Assembly (NCBI GenBank): GCA_937876695.1
Contig: CALFHW010000187.1
Coordinates: forward strand, 1 to 11,114
Direction: 5' to 3'
DNA: 11,114 nucleotides
Origin: an uncultured bacterium
Lineage (GTDB): Bacteria; Patescibacteriota; Dojkabacteria; CALFHW01
The notes under the pieces were generated by a model that had not been told where the DNA came from, searched no databases, and saw nothing but the letters and a program-made list of their open reading frames with translations. This document shows, one piece after another, positions 6,758 to 11,114 of this stretch; within the stretch, counting starts at the first letter, position 1; each line of letters opens with the position of its first letter. The position numbers and the translations under genes were made by a program.

Positions 6758-6766
6758 TGCTAAAAT
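6758..6766 (+). promoter_or_regulatory. Extended -10 promoter of tRNA-Lys
   Basis: TGCTAAAAT, identical to the tRNA-Arg box, 31 bp before the mature 5' end. The predicted start near 6773 gives a 5' leader of about 25 nt. No good -35 is present at the usual spacing. Confidence 0.5.
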
Positions 6767-6797
6767 ACACTTGCAGCAGTAACTTCTAGTAATTGCT

Positions 6798-6869
6798 GGG
6801 TGCGTAGCTCAATGGTAGAGCAAGCGGCTCTTAACCGCTAGGTTGTAGGTTCGAGTCCTATCGCACTCA
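6798..6869 (+). tRNA. tRNA-Lys (anticodon CTT)
   Basis: A 72-nt cloverleaf: acceptor GGGTGCG/CGCACTC (one G-U pair), D-stem GCTC/GAGC, anticodon stem AGCGG/CCGCT with loop CTCTTAA (anticodon CTT, reading AAG), variable loop AGGTT, T-stem GTAGG/CCTAT with loop TTCGAGT, and discriminator A at 6869. No CCA is encoded. The convergent surface-protein operon ends 5 bp downstream. Confidence 0.95.
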
Positions 6870-6874
6870 CTTTC

Positions 6875-7774
6875 TTATTTACTTCGATTGCGGGAGAATT
6901 TCCGGTGAGATCTAATTCCAGATAAGTGCATTCTCTGAATGATACCTTTGATACCCTTGTCATCTGCTGCATAAGCGTCCCAACCCAGACCAGTATTGGC
7001 GGTGAAGGCTAGAGTGGCTTTTTGAATTAACCCAAATCTATGTACCAGAAAAGCCATCACAATCGCTGCGAAAGCTAATAGCAGTCTATCTACCTCGTCG
7101 CTGATCAGCGCGGTTTGAGGTAGGGCCCCGTTGCCGTTGAAGTTGCCAGCCAGGCCAGTGAAAGGAATGGTTTGATTACCAACTATGTAACTTGTCCCGC
7201 TGACGTAGCGCAAAGCAAATACAGAAGGATCGATAACTCTGACGCGCACAGTGCCCAAAGTTTCGCCTCTAGTAATAGTTACGCCAGCTGATTTGGTCAT
7301 AGTGACGCAGACAAGTCCAGCTGAGAACTTTTGACTACAGGATGCACCAGCTACGATACTCTGCCAGCCACTTAAGGGTTCAATAAAGTTGATGATCTGC
7401 GCGCCTATGACCTCTAGTCGCAGGTTTACACGGGTGGCGCCAGCTGGCGGAGTTGCATTTAAGGTGATGTCTACAAGTTGTCCAGTGGAATAGTTACCGG
7501 AGTTAGGTGTGATGCTATCAAGCAGGTTTTGAGGTGTGTTTAGAGCTGGTTGGGAGCTAGGTGGGTTGGTACTACCATTTGTGCCTCCATTCGTACCCCC
7601 GTTTGTGCCGCCATTTGAGCCACCATTACTACCGCCGTTATTACCCCCATTATTATTTATAGGCGCACTGACAGGTGGAGTAGGTGGATTCTGGTTACCA
7701 AATAGGTTAAAAAATAAAAAGACAACTCCGCCAACCAGCAATAAAAATATAATGAATAGAATTACATATTTCAT
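6875..7774 (-). CDS. Surface protein with cohesin-like beta-domain and LPQTALISDE tail
   Basis: Third gene of the surface operon, 299 residues. An N-terminal TM anchor (3-25) leads into a Pro-rich stretch and an Asn-Gly-Gly-Ser/Thr linker (41-70). A beta-domain (about 82-212) follows: VDITLNATPPAGATRVNLRLEV, then ITRGETLGTVRVRVID and YIVGNQTIPF. Its opening strand pattern and the G-x-LGTV-x-V strand resemble cohesin/CBM2-3-type sandwiches, although that assignment is tentative. Then come LPQTALISDEVDRLL (218-232), a hydrophobic helix (to about 245) and a basic 50-residue tail ending RSHRKFSRNRSK. The LPxT-helix-basic layout recalls sortase substrates, but with Ala after Thr, a spacer before the helix and a much longer tail. 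The start lies 5 bp after the upstream stop; GAAAGG 11 bp before the ATG may serve as ribosome binding site. The stop is 5 bp from tRNA-Lys on the other strand. Confidence 0.85.
   Translation of the reverse strand: MKYVILFIIFLLLVGGVVFLFFNLFGNQNPPTPPVSAPINNNGGNNGGSNGGSNGGTNGGTNGGTNGSTNPPSSQPALNTPQNLLDSITPNSGNYSTGQLVDITLNATPPAGATRVNLRLEVIGAQIINFIEPLSGWQSIVAGASCSQKFSAGLVCVTMTKSAGVTITRGETLGTVRVRVIDPSVFALRYVSGTSYIVGNQTIPFTGLAGNFNGNGALPQTALISDEVDRLLLAFAAIVMAFLVHRFGLIQKATLAFTANTGLGWDAYAADDKGIKGIIQRMHLSGIRSHRKFSRNRSK
7565..7654 (-). repeat. 12-bp tandem repeat encoding an (Asn-Gly-Gly-Ser/Thr)n linker
   Basis: About seven imperfect 12-bp units encode NGGS, NGGT and NGST tetrapeptides (residues 41-70 of the gene). 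The units differ at third positions, so the repeat is not freshly expanded. It forms a flexible linker between membrane anchor and ectodomain. Slippage could change its length in frame. Confidence 0.8.
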
Positions 7775-7779
7775 AACTT

Positions 7780-9066
7780 TTAAGGCCTTTCAGGATCTAA
7801 AATAGATTTTTCGAAGTTATCTCGTATTTTCTGAGCAGACCTGATTTTTTGTTTCCTTTGCTGCACCTGATCTTCAGCTTCTTCCTGCGCTAGCTTTTCT
7901 GCTTCACTTTCGAATAGCCCGGCAGTGAGGTAGCGGCCGCCGAGTGTGAAGAACAGTTTTGAGTGGAAGTTGGTGCGCAGTGCTAAGAAGCCGAGTATTA
8001 ACGCAACTAAGCCATGCAGCAACCTGTCAGCTTCGTCACTGATCAGCGCTGTGGCAGGCAGCTGACAACCGTCGTTGCACTTGTTTGGCAAGCAGAAGTC
8101 AGCCACGCATTTACCTTGCGAGCAGGTGTGGTTATTTGGGCAGGCAGTATCGTTTGCACAACTATCTCCGCATTTGCCAGTAGTCGTAACTGGGCAGCCG
8201 CCGCTGCAGGTTACACCAGAATTTGCATCTGTACAGACGGTGGCGGTACATAAACCGTTGCTACCGCAGGTATTACCAGTGGTGCAATCTGCGCTAGTTG
8301 TACAGCTGCCGCCACATTGCTTTGGTGCAGTGGAGAGTGCGCATAGACTGGCAATGCAAAGACTTGGGTTGGTTTTACAAGCTGCCAAAACGCATTTGCC
8401 TGTGGCTGAGCAGACATCTCCAGTTTGACAATTTGCGTCGGTAGTACAGTTAGTCCCGCAGATTGGAGTAGGGGGCGGCGTAACAGGCGGCGTAGTCTCA
8501 CCGCAGCTATCTTTCTGGAAGACGAGAAAATCCCTGAGCGCGGAGGTATCGGTAATTGCCGAGCCGATTGTAAATATGTCGATTTGAATAGTACAGCCGC
8601 TACCTAAATAGCTGCTGATTGAGGCAGTGCCAGTTATATTGTCTGCAACCACGCTCCCGCCTTGAGGACCTGCGCACTCGATCCCAGTTCTACTTGGGCA
8701 GGCAATTACTACCGCCCGCTCTCCAGCACGCGGAGTACAGGAGCTGGAAGCTCCACCAGTATTAGAACATCTTCCGCCAGTACCGGCGCTAGTTCCAATG
8801 CCAGATGAGCTGGCAGGACCACCGGAGATATTGGTGACAGCTCCAGAGGATACTCCTCCTTGAGTAGGTACTGTAGGAAAAGACACTGGCGTGGTCGGAG
8901 GCTTCACTGGCGCACTTACTGGTGTCTTAACAGGCGTGGTGACAGGCGGAGTCGCTACAGGTGGTGTTGGTGCTTGGCTAGAAAACAGTATCACGCCAAC
9001 CACTCCCAGGGCCCCAATGATCAGTATTATTCCACCGATTAATAGTATTCGAGTTGTGCTAGCCAT
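7780..9066 (-). CDS. Surface protein with triplicated Cys-rich module and LPATALISDE tail
   Basis: Second gene of the surface operon, 428 residues. An N-terminal TM anchor (6-28) is followed by a Pro/Thr/Val linker (32-68) and a Gly/Ser stretch. A beta-rich region with paired cysteines (about 98-190, ACPSRTGIEC and GSGCTIQIDIF) precedes three copies of a Cys-rich module (203-334), each opening CG-x2-C-x5-C-x5-C and continuing G-x-C, as in CGTNCTTDANCQTGDVC and CGDSCANDTACPNNHTC. Then come LPATALISDEADRLL (336-350), a hydrophobic helix (to about 364) and a charged tail (383-428, KLAQEEAEDQVQQRKQKIRS) likely to be coiled coil. The Cys module resembles short disulfide modules common in secreted proteins of CPR bacteria and myxobacteria. 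It sits 21 bp after the first gene's stop and 5 bp before the next gene. No Shine-Dalgarno is obvious. Probably exported and membrane-anchored. Confidence 0.85.
   Translation of the reverse strand: MASTTRILLIGGIILIIGALGVVGVILFSSQAPTPPVATPPVTTPVKTPVSAPVKPPTTPVSFPTVPTQGGVSSGAVTNISGGPASSSGIGTSAGTGGRCSNTGGASSSCTPRAGERAVVIACPSRTGIECAGPQGGSVVADNITGTASISSYLGSGCTIQIDIFTIGSAITDTSALRDFLVFQKDSCGETTPPVTPPPTPICGTNCTTDANCQTGDVCSATGKCVLAACKTNPSLCIASLCALSTAPKQCGGSCTTSADCTTGNTCGSNGLCTATVCTDANSGVTCSGGCPVTTTGKCGDSCANDTACPNNHTCSQGKCVADFCLPNKCNDGCQLPATALISDEADRLLHGLVALILGFLALRTNFHSKLFFTLGGRYLTAGLFESEAEKLAQEEAEDQVQQRKQKIRSAQKIRDNFEKSILDPERP
8065..8460 (-). repeat. Three tandem Cys-rich protein modules
   Basis: Residues 203-334 of the gene contain three diverged modules of about 45 residues beginning CGTNC, CGGSC and CGDSC. 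Each holds the core C-x5-C-x5-C followed by a G-x-C turn, then a second, less regular Cys cluster. The conserved Cys spacing with little else conserved indicates disulfide-stabilised units that arose by duplication. Confidence 0.75.
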
Positions 9067-9087
9067 AATCTTATGTTCAGACTAACA

Positions 9088-10476
9088 TTATTGGCTACCG
9101 TCGTCTACTGCTCTGCGTTCGAATGTCTTAGCGCCAGGTTTGCTAGAAATCACTGGGCTGTCAGAGATCCTGATTAGGCCATCACCGATGCTAGTCAACA
9201 TTAAATCTACGGTTTTAACTCCAATACCTCTTCTGTATACAACTATCGCTAAAGCAAAACAGATAAGTGCCACTCCAATGATGCTCCAATCTTCGAGGCT
9301 AGTCTCTGGTAACTCACCAGCTGAGCAAGTTAGGAATATGGTATTTTCCGCCCCAGCTTGCAGCTGATCTTCAGGATCATAAGTGACCACCACAGAGTTA
9401 GTTACAGACGTGAGTCCTAGCCTGACAGCTTCTGCAGGAGTAATTGTCAGAGTATAGGTAAGGCTAATTGTAACTCCGGCTGCGATTTGAGTCCCGGGCC
9501 AGTTTATGCGGTTGCCATCGATGGTAGGGGTACCAGAAGCTAGTGAAATACTTGGGAGTTGAATCGACTCAATGCGGTCAATTATGGAGCTGACTGTCAG
9601 AGGTTGATCTCCACTATTGCGGATTGATATGGTGTAGACAATAGTGTTGTTGCCCTGTACGTCGCAACTGATGCTGCTGGATTTGCGCACGTCGATTTCG
9701 GCGTTGGCTGGTTGTTGCAGGCAGGCCTGAGCTCCGGTAAATACACATTGAACTTCGGGGCCGCCTGGCGCTGAACCTATATCAGTGGCTCTACAAGCTC
9801 TGGAAACATTGCCAGTGCCTAACTCACAAAGCTCGCCAGTATCGCAAGTGCTATCGCCGCATGCTTGTTCTGGTTCTTCTGGAGGAGGAGGATTTACAGG
9901 CGGTTCAACTGGAGGTACTACGGGAGGGGGAGTCTGCGAACAGCTTCCGCTAAAACTCAAGAAGGTATAACCACAATACTGATCCCAGGACTGACCTGGC
10001 GTACCAGCTCGGTAGAAATCTACTTGCCCGCAGCCAGAAGGCGGTGTTGTGGGACAGGTGGCAGCATTATTGTAGGTATTTAATACAACTCCCTGATCAC
10101 TTGCAGTACATTGTCCGTCTGCATTGGTGTCGCCCTGTGGACAATCAAACACTGCGCACCAGACTGCCGCAACTCCAGGTTCATTGGGACAATATGCAGT
10201 GACACCGCCGCTACCGCCAGTATTACACTTACCACACTGTTTATCTTTACAGGCGTTGAACCCTGCTACCCAGTCCCCATCTGCAGAACAGGCGCCGCCT
10301 GGACGGCCATTGTTGTAGTCAGATTCGAAGCAACAGTTATCTGCAGGGCTATCAGCCTTAGCATCTTCAGCTGCTTGGTTTTGTTGGTACAGAATTATAC
10401 CGATCACTATACTTGAAGCAATCAGCGTAAATAGCACTAATCCCAGGACAATAACAGATCTTCGTCTTAACTCCAT
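9088..10476 (-). CDS. Surface protein with EF-hand/dockerin-like loop, DUF11 domain and LPETS tail
   Basis: First gene of the surface operon, 462 residues from ATG 10476 (MELRRRSVIV). A TM anchor (8-30) is followed by a Cys-rich region (48-180) that contains GDTNADGQCTASDQGVVLNTY (115-135). Its D116, N118, D120, G121 and D127 sit at EF-hand loop positions 1, 3, 5, 6 and 12, as in a single dockerin repeat. A Pro-rich linker (182-203) and a second Cys cluster (206-252) precede a DUF11-type beta-domain (about 258-384: YTISIRNSGDQPLTVSSIID and ITLTYTLTIT-like strands). LPETSLEDW (389-397), a TM helix (398-414), RR and a 46-residue tail end the protein. The frame is open upstream to 10665, but that extension runs through rnpB and lacks a signal; a TATACT 7 bp before ATG 10476 supports this start and a leaderless mRNA. 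It probably drives the two genes behind it. Confidence 0.85.
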   Translation of the reverse strand: MELRRRSVIVLGLVLFTLIASSIVIGIILYQQNQAAEDAKADSPADNCCFESDYNNGRPGGACSADGDWVAGFNACKDKQCGKCNTGGSGGVTAYCPNEPGVAAVWCAVFDCPQGDTNADGQCTASDQGVVLNTYNNAATCPTTPPSGCGQVDFYRAGTPGQSWDQYCGYTFLSFSGSCSQTPPPVVPPVEPPVNPPPPEEPEQACGDSTCDTGELCELGTGNVSRACRATDIGSAPGGPEVQCVFTGAQACLQQPANAEIDVRKSSSISCDVQGNNTIVYTISIRNSGDQPLTVSSIIDRIESIQLPSISLASGTPTIDGNRINWPGTQIAAGVTISLTYTLTITPAEAVRLGLTSVTNSVVVTYDPEDQLQAGAENTIFLTCSAGELPETSLEDWSIIGVALICFALAIVVYRRGIGVKTVDLMLTSIGDGLIRISDSPVISSKPGAKTFERRAVDDGSQ

Positions 10477-10483
10477 ATTAAAT

Positions 10484-10512
10484 AGTATAATGAATTGGAC
10501 TGCTGACGGCAA
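10484..10512 (-). promoter_or_regulatory. Promoter of the surface-protein operon
   Basis: The minus strand has TTGCCG (10507-10512, 4/6 to TTGACA), a 17-bp spacer and TATACT (10484-10489), then 7 bp to the ATG at 10476. Optimal spacing makes this the best-formed sigma70-type promoter in the window, predicting a leaderless mRNA. Its -35 lies inside rnpB, and its -10 overlaps the rnpB -10 on the other strand. Confidence 0.6.
10486..10491 (+). promoter_or_regulatory. -10 box of rnpB
   Basis: A perfect TATAAT ends 5 bp before G10497, the first base of the P1 helix of RNase P RNA, so the predicted transcription start matches the RNA 5' end. The core AGTATAAT reads TATACT on the opposite strand, giving a shared, symmetrical -10 for the divergent operon. 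No good -35 is seen. Confidence 0.65.
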
Positions 10513-10889
10513 CTGCTTTATGTAAATAAAGAGGAAAGTCCGGGCTTCGTTTGGCTTTTTTGACAAAGAGTAGGTTCCAGTGAAGTCCTTGCTTATTGCC
10601 AGCCTTAAAAACTGGTAAGGGTATTGGAACAAGCTGGCTAGGCGTGAGCTTAGAGATCGGGCCACAGAAAAATACAGCCGGCAAGCCTTTGGCTAGCTGG
10701 TGATGGTGAAAAGGCGAGGTAAGAGCTCACCGGCGCAGGCAGTAATGCAGGCGCGCGTAGGTAACCCTAACCTGAAGCAACCTCGTACCGCTGCTTCGCA
10801 AGAAGCAGCGGGAGGGCAAAGATAAATAGTTGCTATAGTAGAGGTAAGTGCCTTTATTAGAAACAGAACCCGGCTTATGCAGCAGTCCA
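10497..10889 (+). ncRNA. rnpB: RNase P RNA, bacterial type A
   Basis: The catalytic RNA of ribonuclease P, which removes 5' leaders from pre-tRNAs, including those of the two tRNAs in this window. Conserved cores are all present: GAGGAAAGTCCGGGC (10531-10545, 5' P4 region), GGTAAGAGCTCACCGG (starting 10718), GTAGGTAACCCTAACC near 10757 (L15 region, retaining the GGU that can pair with tRNA CCA) and ACAGAACCCGGCTTAT (10863-10878, 3' P4 region). The ends are defined by P1: GGACTGCTG (10497-10505) pairs with CAGCAGTCC (10880-10888), extendable by a flanking T-A. A 9-bp hairpin with a GCAA tetraloop lies at 10789-10810. The length of about 393 nt is normal. No clear intrinsic terminator follows; the 3' end may be made by processing. 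Confidence 0.95.
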
Positions 10890-10895
10890 CGCTTT

Positions 10896-11072
10896 ATGAG
10901 TCTAGAATTTGTATGCCTAAAACCCAAGAAACCGAGTCACATCGCCAACCCACCAAAATTGGTTGAGACCGCGCTGTACCGACTTGTTCGCAATGCTAGC
11001 GCTGGTGTAGGGGTAGAATTCATGGACTTGGTAGAAATTTTCTCTGATTCTAATGAGCCTGACAGCATGTAA
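10896..11072 (+). CDS. Possible small hypothetical protein downstream of rnpB
   Basis: An open frame of 58 residues (MSLEFVCLKPKKPSH...) starts 7 bp after the rnpB 3' end and stops at TAA TAA. Its second half (LVETALYRLVRNASAGVGVEFMDLVEIFSD) reads as an amphipathic helix and a strand, but I recognise no family. Another ATG at 10913, in a different frame and 4 bp after TAGAAT, gives MPKTQETESHRQPTK before stopping. A frameshift joining the two near 10956 would make a plausible short protein. The remaining sequence to 11114 shows nothing else I can support. Confidence 0.25.
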   Translation: MSLEFVCLKPKKPSHIANPPKLVETALYRLVRNASAGVGVEFMDLVEIFSDSNEPDSM

Positions 11073-11114
11073 TAAGCTTTCGCAAATACTAAGCAGTAAT
11101 ATCGCAGCCGCCAA

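Noticed and set aside
5029..6860. Shared GGTTCGAGTCC near both tRNA 3' ends as attachment-site repeats
   Set aside because: It is the normal T-arm of both tRNAs; there is no integrase and the copies are in intact genes.
423..8046. Palindrome CTGATCAG occurring four times (423-430, 798-805, 7101-7108, 8039-8046)
   Set aside because: Each copy lies in coding sequence and encodes Leu-Ile-Ser (in xseA and in the ALISDE motifs); codon preference explains it better than a binding site.
8014..8428. Plus-strand open frames opposite the Cys-rich gene
   Set aside because: Antisense shadows of a GC-rich Cys/Gly/Thr repeat; no motifs, while the minus frame has clear domains.
10477..10665. N-terminal extension of the first surface-operon gene to 10665
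   Set aside because: It would be translated antisense to the conserved 5' half of rnpB, and the TATACT promoter lies downstream of that start.
10693..10927. Minus-strand open frames across rnpB
   Set aside because: They run through the conserved RNase P RNA core and show no protein features.
10917..11114. Minus-strand frame entering from beyond the right edge
   Set aside because: Sixty-odd residues with no recognisable motif and competing with a plus-strand frame; not enough to call a gene.
1..11114. CRISPR array, insertion sequence, phage or defence genes
   Set aside because: No spaced direct repeats, transposase, integrase or terminal inverted repeats were seen.

Overview
The window looks like a compact, ordinary chromosomal segment of a bacterium, most likely a member of the Patescibacteria (CPR) or a similarly streamlined lineage. 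The case rests on small single-domain genes with gaps of 0-35 bp or overlaps, tRNA genes without an encoded CCA, several genes whose -10 box lies 5-11 bp before the ATG (leaderless or nearly leaderless mRNAs), and cell-surface proteins built from Cys-rich modules, Pro/Gly-rich linkers and LPxT-like C-terminal tails. TGA is used as a stop codon throughout, so the recoded TGA=Gly lineages (Gracilibacteria/Absconditabacteria) are unlikely. The phylum call is an inference; no ribosomal marker is present.

Layout, left to right. 1-1216 (-): xseA, the large subunit of exodeoxyribonuclease VII, nearly complete and cut at its C-terminus by the window edge. 1251-2749 (+): a small three-helix membrane protein translationally coupled to a prephenate dehydratase (pheA). 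pheA meets tail-to-tail, with an 11-bp overlap, a Cys/His-rich secreted repeat protein (2739-4010, -). Head-to-head with that gene, with start codons overlapping in a CATG, is a two-TM surface protein with PKD-like beta-domains (4003-4953, +), followed by tRNA-Arg(TCG). 5055-6684 (-): a dihydrofolate-reductase-like protein coupled to a DUF2200 protein, preceded by an anchored extracytoplasmic protein. 6798-6869 (+): tRNA-Lys(CTT). 6875-10476 (-): a three-gene surface-protein operon. 10497-10889 (+): rnpB, the RNase P RNA, divergent from the operon and sharing a symmetrical -10 region with it. 10890-11114 holds only weak small ORFs.

Functionally the window mixes housekeeping (xseA, rnpB, two tRNAs, pheA) with cell-envelope proteins. 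The most distinctive unit is the surface operon: all three products have an N-terminal membrane anchor, disulfide-type or beta-sandwich ectodomains, and a C-terminal LPxT-like motif followed by a hydrophobic helix and an unusually long charged tail. Two of them share LP[QA]TALISDE[VA]DRLL almost exactly. One carries an EF-hand/dockerin-like calcium loop and another a cohesin-like beta-domain, which raises the possibility of a small surface scaffold. The second distinctive item is the Cys-ladder protein at 2739-4010, with about nine repeats of paired cysteines and CHxxAH/CxHG motifs. The DUF2200/DHFR pair has a broad-host look and is a candidate for horizontal acquisition.
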